In this document: positions 56,566 to 64,000 of the stretch, piece after piece | Layout of the letters: each line of letters opens with the position of its first letter | Position numbering within the stretch: position 1 is the first letter of the stretch | NCBI RefSeq assembly: GCF_003635045.1 | Contig: NZ_RBXT01000001.1 | Span: 3,162,001 to 3,226,000, forward strand | DNA from: Terracoccus luteus | Lineage (GTDB): Bacteria > Actinomycetota > Actinomycetes > Actinomycetales > Dermatophilaceae | Length of the DNA: 64,000 nt | Direction: 5' to 3' | Made by a program: the position numbers and the translations under genes | Notes under the pieces: generated by a model | The model's input: the letters and a program-made list of their open reading frames with translations, nothing else | The model's database searches: none | Told to the model about the DNA's origin: nothing

Positions 56566-57339
56566 ATGGCCGACGACGCGCAGGTGCAGGACATCACGAT
56601 CACCACCGACGCGGGCGAGATGCCCGCCCACGTGTGGCTGCCGCCGTCGGGGTCCGGACCGGGCATCGTGCTGCTGCAGGAGATCTTCGGCGTCAGCGCG
56701 TACATCCGTCGCCGCGCCGCCGACCTCGCCGCGCTCGGCTACGTCGTGCTCGCGCCCGAGATCTTCTGGCGCATCGGCGCCACCGAGCCCGTCGAGGGCG
56801 ACGACGCGCTCGACCGCGCCATGGGGCTCGTTCAGAAGCTCGACTGGGACGCCGCCACCGCCGACGGCGTCGCCGCCGTGCATGCGCTGCGTGAGCACGA
56901 GAGCGTCACCCGCGGCGTCGGCCTGATCGGCTTCTGCTTCGGCGGCGGTCTCGGGTACCAGGTCGCCGCGGCGCTCGAAGGGGCCGGCGGGTCCGACGGC
57001 GGCGAGACCGGTGAGGCCGGCGAGGGCACGCGGCGCGACTCCCCCGCCGACGCGCTCGTCAGCTACTACGGCTCCTCGCTGCCGCAGGTCTACGACAAGC
57101 TCACCGTCACCGCGCCGAGCCTGCACCACTTCGGGCTCGCCGACAGCTACATCGACCAGCCGACGGTGCGCGCGATCGAGGCCGAGCTGACCCAGCAGCC
57201 CGAGACCACGCTCGTCACCTACGAGGGCGCCGAGCACGCCTTCGACAACAGCGACATGGGCTGGTTCGACCCGCAGGCGTCGTCGCTCGCGTGGGAGCGC
57301 ACGGTCGAGTTCTTCGGCGAGCGGCTGCCCGTCGGCTGA
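56566..57339 (+). CDS. Dienelactone hydrolase family protein
   Basis: A 257-aa alpha/beta hydrolase. The Cys124 nucleophile lies in GFCFGGGLG, the family signature, and the histidine in YEGAEHAFDN. The N-terminal QEIFGVSAYIRRRA is also typical. An acidic/glycine insert (about 140-160) is not usual. True dienelactone hydrolases act in chloroaromatic breakdown, but most homologues have other substrates, and nothing nearby suggests that pathway. The start at 56566 fits the leaderless -10 at 56553-56558. Confidence 0.85.
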   Translation: MADDAQVQDITITTDAGEMPAHVWLPPSGSGPGIVLLQEIFGVSAYIRRRAADLAALGYVVLAPEIFWRIGATEPVEGDDALDRAMGLVQKLDWDAATADGVAAVHALREHESVTRGVGLIGFCFGGGLGYQVAAALEGAGGSDGGETGEAGEGTRRDSPADALVSYYGSSLPQVYDKLTVTAPSLHHFGLADSYIDQPTVRAIEAELTQQPETTLVTYEGAEHAFDNSDMGWFDPQASSLAWERTVEFFGERLPVG

Positions 57340-57411
57340 GTCGACCGAGCGGCGGTCGTCGCTTCGTCTCGGTGGAGCGCTGGATGCCGGGGAGCCCGGC
57401 GGGTGCGCCGG

Positions 57412-57417
57412 TACAGT
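57412..57417 (+). promoter_or_regulatory. -10 element TACAGT of a leaderless gene
   Basis: TACAGT lies six bases before GTG 57424 with no ribosome site between, supporting that GTG as the start. Confidence 0.5.
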
Positions 57418-57423
57418 GCGCGT

Positions 57424-57999
57424 GTGCCCAGACTCGTGCTCACCGTCATCGGCGACGACCGCGCCGGCCTCGTCAGCGCCCTCGCCTCCGTCGTCACCGA
57501 CCACGGCGGCAACTGGGAGCAGAGCCAGCTCGCCGAGCTGGCCGGCAAGTTCGCCGGCATCGTTGTGGTGGGGGTGCCGGCCGAGCGGCAGGCCGACCTC
57601 ACCGAGGCGCTACGTGGCCTCGACGGCATGCTCGACGTCTCGGTGCACGCAGGCGAAGAACCTGACGCCTCAGACGGGACCGGCGGGTCCGGTGCGTCGG
57701 AGGGCGACGACGGCGCAGCGACGGTCGAGGCGGAGGGGGGCGAGCCACAGCGCCTGACCGTGGACCTGCTCGGCAACGACCGGCCGGGCATCGTCCGCGA
57801 GGTGTCATCGGTGCTGAGTGAGCACCACCTGTCGATCGAGTCGATGACGACGGGCACGCGCGAGGCCCCGATGGCCGGCGGCCTGCTCTTCGAGGCGCAC
57901 GTCGTGGCCGTCGTGCCGGCGAGCTCCGACACCGGTGCGCTGCGCGACGACCTCGAGCGCCTCGCGAGCGAGCTGCTCGTCGACATCGCCGTCGGCTGA
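57424..57999 (+). CDS. Double ACT-domain protein (GcvR-like)
   Basis: A 191-aa protein made of two ACT domains. The first (residues 1-75) starts VLTVIGDDRAGLVSALASVV; the second (about 105-190) starts LTVDLLGNDRPGIVREVSSV. They are joined by a Gly/Asp/Glu-rich linker of about 25 residues. ACT domains bind amino acids; the pair resembles the regulator of the glycine cleavage system, but it has no DNA-binding part and the ligand is unknown. GTG 57424 is favoured by the -10 element just upstream. Confidence 0.82.
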   Translation: MPRLVLTVIGDDRAGLVSALASVVTDHGGNWEQSQLAELAGKFAGIVVVGVPAERQADLTEALRGLDGMLDVSVHAGEEPDASDGTGGSGASEGDDGAATVEAEGGEPQRLTVDLLGNDRPGIVREVSSVLSEHHLSIESMTTGTREAPMAGGLLFEAHVVAVVPASSDTGALRDDLERLASELLVDIAVG

Positions 58000-58063
58000 C
58001 CTCCGGCCTCGGGCCTCGCAGCGGCCGACCGTTCCTGCCCTGGGCGGTGACCGTGCCCGCCCC

Positions 58064-58069
58064 TACGCT
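58064..58069 (+). promoter_or_regulatory. -10 element TACGCT of a leaderless gene
   Basis: TACGCT lies six bases before ATG 58076; no Shine-Dalgarno is visible. Confidence 0.5.
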
Positions 58070-58075
58070 GGTCGC

Positions 58076-58501
58076 ATGGCGAGCGAACCCGGCGCACCGG
58101 CATCCGACCTCGACGTCGTGGCGGCTATGCAGTACGTGTCGCTGACGACGTTCCGCAAGACGGGCGCACCCGTGTCGACGCCGGTGTGGATCGCGCGCGA
58201 CGGCGACGAGCTGGCCTTCGTCACCGTCGACCCGACCGGCAAGACGAAGCGGTTGGCGAACGACCCGAGGGTCGAGATGCGGCCCTGCGACATGCGCGGC
58301 AACGTGCCCGACGGCGCCCCCGTCCACCGCGGGACGGCGAGGGTCGTGCGGGGTGACGGCGAGGTCGCCGCGGTGCGTCGTGCAATAGAGCGCAAGTACC
58401 CGATGGCACGCGTGGCGGGCGTCTTCAACACCGTGACGTTCGGTGCCTTCCTGCGGGCGAAGCGCGCCGGCGTGCGCATCCGGTTGGCTGTGGACGACTG
58501 A
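58076..58501 (+). CDS. PPOX-class split-barrel protein, probably F420-dependent
   Basis: A 141-aa split-barrel flavin/deazaflavin-binding protein. YVSLTTFRKTGAPVSTPVWI at the start and LAFVTVDPTGKTKRLANDPR after it are the pattern of the actinobacterial PPOX class, often F420-dependent reductases. The C-terminus binds with FGAFLRAKRAGVRIRL. The substrate is not known. The start at 58076 fits the leaderless -10 element. Confidence 0.82.
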   Translation: MASEPGAPASDLDVVAAMQYVSLTTFRKTGAPVSTPVWIARDGDELAFVTVDPTGKTKRLANDPRVEMRPCDMRGNVPDGAPVHRGTARVVRGDGEVAAVRRAIERKYPMARVAGVFNTVTFGAFLRAKRAGVRIRLAVDD

Positions 58502-58518
58502 CGACCCACTGTCAGCGG

Positions 58519-58534
58519 TCGAATGTATGTTCGA
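58519..58534 (+). promoter_or_regulatory. LexA/SOS box overlapping the HNH gene promoter
   Basis: TCGAATGTATGTTCGA matches the actinobacterial/Gram-positive LexA box CGAACNNNNGTTCG with one mismatch. It overlaps TATGTT (58526-58531), the -10 element six bases before ATG 58538. LexA bound here would block the promoter directly. DUF222/13E12-type genes of Mycobacterium tuberculosis are known to have LexA boxes. Confidence 0.7.
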
Positions 58535-58537
58535 CTC

Positions 58538-60310
58538 ATGACCACCACCGACGCCGATCTCGAGCAGCTGCGGAGTTCGTTGGCTGCCCTCGAGGCGCGT
58601 CAGCGGCGGTCCGGCGGGCGGGCGTCCGACGAGTTCCTGCACAGCCTCGGTTCGACGACGAAGGCCACGCCCAGGCCTGAGGATGCCGGCGGGTCCTGCG
58701 CCGCGCGCCGTGGCGGTCTCTCAGCGCCACCGCCCCGCGTCGCGCAGGCCCGCGGTGTCTGGGCTGACGCGGTGAACCGCGTGCGTTCTCCGGGTTCGGG
58801 CCAAGCAGCCCGCGGCGACGACCCGGGTGAGCCGACGGCGGTGATGAGAGGCGACCAGGTCGAAGCATTGCTGGCCACCGTGGACTGGTGCGACCCCGAC
58901 GACGAGGCATGGCTGCGGTCGGTCGAGGCGAACGGGCCCGTGCGCCGTGCGGACCTGTCGGGTGACGACCCGCCGACCGGAGTCACCATCGAGGCGCTCG
59001 TCGGCATGCCCCTGCACCGGTACGGCGAGCAGTCGCTGGTGCGCTCGGTCGAGCACGTCGCCTCGGCGCGGGCCGACCACGACGTCGTCCTCGTCTCGGC
59101 GCTCGCCGAGCTGCTCGACCGGGGCGCAGAGCTGCCCGGGGCGCTGTCCCCGATCGACTGGCTGCGCACCCTCGACCCCGGGCTGTCCGCGCCTGCGGCC
59201 AAGGGGTTCGTGACGGTGGCCCGGGCCTGGCCGTCGACGCGGTGGTCGGGACTGCGGGCCGACGTCGTCACCCGACGGGTGGCCGTCGCCTGCGCCGCCC
59301 AGGTGGTCGACTTCGTCGAGCGCGTGGAGCGGGTCGCGGACCCGGCCGAGCTGTGGTCGGCGGTCGAGCACCTGCGCAGCGCGGCCGCGACGGCGAGGCC
59401 CGAAGAGTTGGCCCGTCTCGTCCGACACCACACCGAGCAGCTGCGGCCGCCTCGTGGTCACGAACCATCTGCATCCGGCGGCGATGACGCTGCGGGCGGT
59501 GCGGACTCGGGCGCAGAGGGCACGGGCGACGGGGCCGACGCCCGGGGCGACGGGGCTGACGGACGGTCCGACGAGGCGGCGGCCGCTGCGGCCGCGGCCT
59601 GGAACGAGGAGCAGGAGCGGCTCGACGAACGGCGTCGGGCGAGCCGGCGGCTCTCGTTCTGCGAGCCGGACTCCCTCGGCATGGTGCGGATGCACGGCTG
59701 GCTCGACCCCGAAGGCGCGTCCGTCGTCAAGAGCGCGGTCGACGCCCTGTCCGTACCCGACCCGCAGAAGAACGAGCGCGGCGACGTCGTGGCGGCGGAC
59801 CCCAGGGACCCGGCGCGTCGACGAGCGGATGCACTCATCGAGCTCGTCCGTCGGGGCGTGGCCGGCTCCGACCGTGCTCCGACCACCGACAAGGCCAAGG
59901 TCGTCGTCTTCGTCGACCACGACACCCTCGACGGGGCCGTCCGCGGCACCGCGGTCACCGCGACCGGAGACGTCCTCACGCCGGCCGCGGCCCGTCGCCT
60001 GGCCTGCGATGGCGCCATCGTGCCGGTGGTGCTCGGGTCCCGGTCCGAGCCGCTGGATGTCGGCCGACGACATCGCCTCGTCACGCCGGCGCTGCGCCTC
60101 GCCCTGACGGTGCGCGACCGGATGTGCAGCTTCCCCGGCTGCAGCCGACCTCCGTCGTGGTGCGACGCCCACCATGTCGTCCCGTGGCACCGCGGCGGCA
60201 GTACCTCACTGCAGAACATGGCGCTGCTCTGCCCCAGCCACCACACCTACGTGCACCGGTACGACCTCACCGCCACCGTCACCACGACCCGGGTGGTGTG
60301 GCAGGTGTGA
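58538..60310 (+). CDS. DUF222 (13E12-type) HNH endonuclease, SOS-regulated
   Basis: A 590-aa protein with a DUF222 region over its first two thirds (EQLRSSLAALEARQ at the start, SADVLG-like helical segments and a long Ala/Gly/Asp-rich insert) and a C-terminal HNH nuclease: CSFPGCSRPPSWCDAHHVVP, then WHRGG and NMALLCPSHHTYVH. The two cysteine pairs bind zinc and the histidines form the metal site. Such genes are repeated many times in actinobacterial genomes; their role is unclear, perhaps as mobile or DNA-damage-related nucleases. ATG 58538 was chosen over 58523, which lies inside the SOS box. Confidence 0.88.
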   Translation: MTTTDADLEQLRSSLAALEARQRRSGGRASDEFLHSLGSTTKATPRPEDAGGSCAARRGGLSAPPPRVAQARGVWADAVNRVRSPGSGQAARGDDPGEPTAVMRGDQVEALLATVDWCDPDDEAWLRSVEANGPVRRADLSGDDPPTGVTIEALVGMPLHRYGEQSLVRSVEHVASARADHDVVLVSALAELLDRGAELPGALSPIDWLRTLDPGLSAPAAKGFVTVARAWPSTRWSGLRADVVTRRVAVACAAQVVDFVERVERVADPAELWSAVEHLRSAAATARPEELARLVRHHTEQLRPPRGHEPSASGGDDAAGGADSGAEGTGDGADARGDGADGRSDEAAAAAAAAWNEEQERLDERRRASRRLSFCEPDSLGMVRMHGWLDPEGASVVKSAVDALSVPDPQKNERGDVVAADPRDPARRRADALIELVRRGVAGSDRAPTTDKAKVVVFVDHDTLDGAVRGTAVTATGDVLTPAAARRLACDGAIVPVVLGSRSEPLDVGRRHRLVTPALRLALTVRDRMCSFPGCSRPPSWCDAHHVVPWHRGGSTSLQNMALLCPSHHTYVHRYDLTATVTTTRVVWQV

Positions 60311-60461
60311 GCGAGGGGGTGACGCGGCGGCTGTGACCCCGCGTTCGGTGGGGCGGCAGGTGTGGCCGTCCGGCCTTAGCCGTCGGTCGTCCGCGCCTCC
60401 GGGTACGCACACCGTGCACGCCCCGCTCGGGTCGCGCCGCCACTCTGGTCAGGAGCACGCC

Positions 60462-60875
60462 ATGCCCAGCTACACCCGGAGCACGACCCTCGACGTCGAC
60501 GAGGACACCGCCTACGCCTACCTTTCCGACCCCGAGAACCTGCCCGAGTACTTCCCGCGCATCACCAAGGTGAACCCGAAGTCGGGAGGCGACGAGGTCG
60601 AGACGACCGCTGTCATCGAGCCGCCCGGCGAGGAGAAGCAGACCGTCGAGGGGACCGCGTGGTTCCGGGCCGACGACGACGCCCACAAGGTCGAGTGGGG
60701 TTCGGAGGGGTCGAGCCACTATCACGGTGAGCTCGACTTCGACCCGGCCGGCGGCGGCGACGCTCGCTCGACGGTGAAGCTGACCATCCACAGCGACAGC
60801 GGCCACCCCGGCATCGAGGAGTCCATCGACGAGACGTTGCAGACCATCGCGCAGAAGCTGCAGCAGAAGAACTGA
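60462..60875 (+). CDS. SRPBCC-family protein
   Basis: A 137-aa START-like protein (polyketide cyclase/dehydrase type) with a hydrophobic pocket for a lipid or other ligand. It opens with TLDVDEDTAYAYLSDPENLP, the usual first strand and helix, and ends in a long helix (IEESIDETLQTIAQKLQQK). AGGAG stands seven bases before ATG 60462. No ligand can be named. Confidence 0.8.
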   Translation: MPSYTRSTTLDVDEDTAYAYLSDPENLPEYFPRITKVNPKSGGDEVETTAVIEPPGEEKQTVEGTAWFRADDDAHKVEWGSEGSSHYHGELDFDPAGGGDARSTVKLTIHSDSGHPGIEESIDETLQTIAQKLQQKN

Positions 60876-60894
60876 CCCCAGCCGACTCTGCCGA

Positions 60895-60938
60895 GTGGAG
60901 GTGCCCGACGACCACCGACGGTCTCCGGTCACCTCCAC
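60895..60938. terminator. Candidate bidirectional terminator
   Basis: GTGGAGGTG (60895-60903) and its complement CACCTCCAC (60930-60938) enclose a 26-base loop between the convergent SRPBCC and glucosidase genes. There is no T-run on either side. Confidence 0.4.
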
Positions 60939-61008
60939 CGGGCGGGCAGCCGGGCCGACCCCGGGTCGGCAGCGGGCGCAGCTGGCCGGGCCGACGCCAC
61001 GGCTGCGA

Positions 61009-63366
61009 TCAGGCCGGGCGGTGGCGCACCACGTCGAACCCCTGGCGGCGGTGCTCCGCGTACCCGTCGCCGGTCGTGACGACGTCGACGCCCACCTCGA
61101 CCGCGCCCTCGACGCACGTCACGGTCACCGTCGTCGTCAGCCGCGCGCCGGTGGCCGAGGCGACGGTGAGGCCGTCGTCCTCGACGACCACCGACTCGTG
61201 CCGCCCCGGCACGACCGGCTCGAAGACGTGCAGCTCGATCGTCTCGGGCTGGTACCCCGCGGTGGACGCCGGGGCCGTCGGCCACATCGGCACCACGGCG
61301 CCGGCCCGGGCGAAGAGCGGGATGCGCTCCATGGGCGTCGGCGCGATGACGTACCGCCCGCCCTCGTGCACCTCGCCGGTGTGCCAGTCGTACCAGTGCC
61401 CCTCGGGCAGGTACACCTGCCGCGCAGTCTCACCCGGCAGGATCACCGGGGCGACGAGCAGGTCTCGCCCGAGCAGGAACTGGTCGTCGACGGCCACGGC
61501 CGCCGGGTCGTACTGGTGGTCGAAGGCGAGCGGTCGCTGCACCGGCTCCCCGGTCTCCGACGCCCGCACGAACGCCGAGTACAGGTACGGCATGAGCCGG
61601 TAGCGCAGCTGCACCGCCTCACGGGCCAGGTCGAACACGCGCGTGCCGAACGCCCACGCGTACTGCTCGACGTTGTCGGTCTCGGAGTGGTTGCGGCAGA
61701 ACGGCGTCAGCGCCCCGAGCTGCATCCACCGCAGGAACAGCTCGGCGTTCGAGTCGCCCTGGAACCCGCCGATGTCGGCCCCGACGAACGGCTGCCCCGA
61801 GACCCCCAGACCGGAACCCATCGTCACGGCGAGCGCGAGGTGGTCCCACCGGGCCTGGTTGTCGCCCATCCAGTTCGCCGCGTACCGCTGGATGCCGGCG
61901 AAGCCCGAGCGCGACAGCACGAAGGTGCGCAGGTCCGGGCGCGCCGCCTGCAGCCCCTCGACGGTGCCCATCGCCATGAGCAGCGCGTACTGGTTGTGGA
62001 ACCGCTCGTGCGACACCCGTCCGTGCTCGAACCGCATCCGCTCCGGCGGGATCACCCCGGTGGCGGGCTCGTTCATGTCGTTCCAGATGCCGGCCAACCC
62101 CGACTCGACGTGCCGGGCGTTGAGCTCGCCCCACCACGAGCGCGCGGCTTCGGTGGCGAAGTCGGGGAAGACGGTGTCGCCCGGCCAGACCTGCCCGATG
62201 TAGACGTCGCCGCCCTCGGTGCGACAGAAGACGTCCCGCTCGAGCCCGTCGTCGTAGACCGCGTAGCCGGGGTCGTGCTTGACGCCGGGGTCGACGATCG
62301 AGATGACCTTGAGCCCCTGCGCGTCCAGCCGCTCCAGCATCCCCGCAGGGTCGGGGAAGCGCTGCTCGTCCCACGTGAAGACGCGGTACCCGTCCATGTA
62401 GTCGATGTCGAGCCACAGCGCGTCGACGGGGAAGCCGGCCTCGCGGTGCCGCGCCCCGAGCTGCTCGACCTCGTCCTGGGTGTACGCGTGCCACCGGCAC
62501 TGGTGGTACCCGAGCGCCCACAGCGGCGGCAGCCCGGCGCGCCCCGTCAGCCAGGTGTACGCCTCGAGGATGCCGGGCATGTCGGGCCCCGCGAAGACGT
62601 ACTCCGTCCACTGGCCGCCCTCGAACCCGATGCGGATATCGTCGGACCGGCTGAAGTCGTAGTGGCCCCGGTGGCCGTTGTCGACGAACGACCCGCTCAT
62701 CGCGCCCGACGGGTTCGACTGGTGGTAGAAGAACGGGATCGTCACGTAGTACGGGTCGAACTCGGTGCTCGTCACGTCGGCGCGCGGGTCGTCGGCCGCG
62801 AGGCCGGCCCGGAACTGCTCGGTCGCCGGGCCGTTGAGCACGTCGGTGTTCCACATCGTGAAGTCGCGTCCGGCACGGTCGAAGACGCCGCCCTTCTCGC
62901 CCAGACCGAAGACGCCGTCGCCCCGGCCTCGCGACCGCCGCGTCGACCATGAGTCGTTGAGCGTGCGGTACGTCTCGTAGCGGCCGTCGTCGCCGAGCAC
63001 CGACTGGAGCACGACCGACCCGTCGGTGCGCAGCACGTCGACGCGGAAGGGCGCGACCCCGAGCCGCACCTCGAGCTCGTCGGTGACCACCCGCCACTGC
63101 CGCCCACCGGTCGTGCTCTCGGTGCCGGTGCCGGTGTCGACCCTGAACGGCACATCGCCCGCCCGGGTCGCCTGGAGCGGGTCGACGCAGACGGCGAACG
63201 TCGGCTGCTCGTCGAAGACGCCCCCGCGGCTCAGCTGCACCCGGACGACGTCGGCGCGGCACACGTCGATGCGGAGCCGCTCGCCGTGCACCCGGGCGAG
63301 CAGCCCGGTGTCGGTGCGCTCGACGTCGGTGACGCTCTCGAACCTGACGAAGTGGTCGGTCTGCAC
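61009..63366 (-). CDS. Glycoside hydrolase family 31 alpha-glucosidase
   Basis: A 785-aa enzyme hydrolysing alpha-glucosides (or alpha-xylosides). The nucleophile aspartate is in GIWNDMNEPA and the acid/base in NWMGDNQARWDHL, both conserved. PLWALGYHQCRW and GYRVFTWDEQRFPDP are typical GH31 segments, preceded by the N-terminal beta-sandwich and followed by beta-rich C-terminal domains. No signal peptide, so it acts inside the cell on imported sugars. GTG 63366 was chosen; an upstream GTG at 63432 is possible but would leave only 11 bp to the divergent gene. Confidence 0.9.
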   Translation of the reverse strand: MQTDHFVRFESVTDVERTDTGLLARVHGERLRIDVCRADVVRVQLSRGGVFDEQPTFAVCVDPLQATRAGDVPFRVDTGTGTESTTGGRQWRVVTDELEVRLGVAPFRVDVLRTDGSVVLQSVLGDDGRYETYRTLNDSWSTRRSRGRGDGVFGLGEKGGVFDRAGRDFTMWNTDVLNGPATEQFRAGLAADDPRADVTSTEFDPYYVTIPFFYHQSNPSGAMSGSFVDNGHRGHYDFSRSDDIRIGFEGGQWTEYVFAGPDMPGILEAYTWLTGRAGLPPLWALGYHQCRWHAYTQDEVEQLGARHREAGFPVDALWLDIDYMDGYRVFTWDEQRFPDPAGMLERLDAQGLKVISIVDPGVKHDPGYAVYDDGLERDVFCRTEGGDVYIGQVWPGDTVFPDFATEAARSWWGELNARHVESGLAGIWNDMNEPATGVIPPERMRFEHGRVSHERFHNQYALLMAMGTVEGLQAARPDLRTFVLSRSGFAGIQRYAANWMGDNQARWDHLALAVTMGSGLGVSGQPFVGADIGGFQGDSNAELFLRWMQLGALTPFCRNHSETDNVEQYAWAFGTRVFDLAREAVQLRYRLMPYLYSAFVRASETGEPVQRPLAFDHQYDPAAVAVDDQFLLGRDLLVAPVILPGETARQVYLPEGHWYDWHTGEVHEGGRYVIAPTPMERIPLFARAGAVVPMWPTAPASTAGYQPETIELHVFEPVVPGRHESVVVEDDGLTVASATGARLTTTVTVTCVEGAVEVGVDVVTTGDGYAEHRRQGFDVVRHRPA

Positions 63367-63443
63367 GCGACCATCCTGCCGTCGACGGCGCGCCGGGGCC
63401 GGACCGGGGTAAGAAGCGATCAGCCGAGCCACTGGAGGACCCG

Positions 63444-63839
63444 ATGAGTGACGTGACGATCCGAGCGGTCGGGCCCGTGGCGACGCCGACCGCGTGGGAG
63501 CGCTACGCCGACACGACCCTCTGGAAGCGCTGGTCGCCGCAGATCCTCGGCGTCGACCTGACCGACCCGACGCGCCAGCGCCTGCACGCCGGCATGACCG
63601 GCCGGGTCCGCGGACCGCTCGGGCTCAAGGTCCCGTTCACCGTCGAGTCGGTCGACGAGGCGCGCATGTCCTGGGTCTGGCGCGTGCACGTCGGGCCGGT
63701 CCGGATGCGCCTGCACCACACCGTCGCCGGCCACCCGAAGGGCACCGAGACGACGCTGACGATCTCGGGCGCACCGCCCGTCGCGGTCGGTTACTCGGTG
63801 CTCGCGCAGGTCGCCCTGCACCGACTCGTCAGGCCGTGA
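63444..63839 (+). CDS. SRPBCC/polyketide cyclase-like protein
   Basis: A 131-aa START-like protein: MSDVTIRAVGPVATPTAW at the start, WKRWSPQILGVDL, a central PFTVESVDEARMSWVWRVHV and a C-terminal helix. GGAGG stands six bases before ATG 63444. Its end overlaps the convergent gene by 11 bp. Ligand unknown. Confidence 0.78.
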   Translation: MSDVTIRAVGPVATPTAWERYADTTLWKRWSPQILGVDLTDPTRQRLHAGMTGRVRGPLGLKVPFTVESVDEARMSWVWRVHVGPVRMRLHHTVAGHPKGTETTLTISGAPPVAVGYSVLAQVALHRLVRP

Positions 63840-64000
63840 TCGCGGCGTCCCCGGGCGCCGACAGCGTGATGACCGCCCGCTCGATGAGGTCGTGGTCCTC
63901 GACCCGCGCCGACAGCTCGGCGAGCCGGGCCGCCACTTCGGTCTCGGTGTCGTCACCGATGAGGTCGACGGCGGCGACGAGGAACACCCGGCTCGGGCCG
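63829..64000 (-). CDS. C-terminal end of a possible cation diffusion facilitator
   Basis: Only the last 56 codons are in the window; the start lies beyond 64000. The readable part, SRVFLVAAVDLIGDDTETEV followed by helix, strand and a final AVITLSAPGD, is like the cytoplasmic C-terminal domain of CDF-type Co/Zn/Cd transporters of actinomycetes. Too short to be sure. Confidence 0.55.
   Translation of the reverse strand, partial: GPSRVFLVAAVDLIGDDTETEVAARLAELSARVEDHDLIERAVITLSAPGDAAITA

Noticed and set aside
58721-60190. Minus-strand open frame of 489 aa
   Set aside because: Antisense to the DUF222-HNH nuclease; no motifs.
1-64000. CRISPR arrays
   Set aside because: No series of regularly spaced repeats was found on either strand.

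Overview
This is a GC-rich window with dense, tightly overlapping genes. Several starts look leaderless (TANNNT 6-7 nt before an ATG or GTG). It also carries an F420/FMN-type split-barrel protein, a DUF222-HNH nuclease behind an SOS box, and a fructose PTS with its own EI and HPr. Together these point to a chromosome of an actinomycete, probably Micrococcales and perhaps an Intrasporangiaceae relative. The taxon is inferred; no rRNA or tRNA gene was seen.

Region A (1-28872) is a large defence-type island. A minus-strand run of six genes, starting at 24052 and leaving the window at position 1, encodes an unrecognised 1127-aa protein, a YprA/DUF1998-type helicase, a SNF2-family helicase, a large adenine-specific DNA methyltransferase, a second giant DUF1998-type helicase with a nuclease-like C-terminal region, and a UvrD-type helicase with a RelE/ParE-like N-terminus (cut by the window edge). 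Most junctions overlap by 1-4 nt or nearly touch, as expected of one co-translated unit. Divergent from it, across 282 bp, runs a three-gene plus-strand set: an Hsp70/DnaK-like ATPase with a TPR-like tail, a compact UvrD-like ATPase, and a PH-like/unknown protein. The gene content resembles DISARM (SNF2 helicase, methyltransferase, DUF1998 helicases), but there is no separate drmB or drmC, the helicases are larger, and an Hsp70-UvrD set is attached. It is the best candidate for an undescribed system here.

Region B (28880-34101) is a mobile-element remnant: a frameshifted partial copy of a MobF/TraA relaxase that ends next to region A, then an intact MobF relaxase-helicase and two small accessory genes.

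Region C (34239-47480) starts with a Nudix hydrolase and continues with a second conflict-type island: a P-loop-like/TPR fusion protein behind a small partner, a soluble Ser/Thr kinase, and a three-gene operon of trypsin-like protease, trypsin-NTPase fusion and STAND ATPase. A small two-helix membrane protein is divergent from that operon. This matches the style of NTPase/protease/kinase conflict systems known from multicellular bacteria.

Region D (47526-48152) is an internally deleted ISL3-type insertion with perfect 24-bp ends and an 8-bp target duplication, followed by about 500 bp without a visible gene.

Region E (48669-64000) is ordinary chromosome: a fruR-fruK-fruA-ptsH-ptsI PTS cluster on the minus strand, a run of plus-strand enzymes (two alpha/beta hydrolases, a double-ACT protein, a split-barrel protein, a DUF222-HNH nuclease, an SRPBCC protein), a GH31 alpha-glucosidase, another SRPBCC protein, and the tail of what may be a cation transporter.
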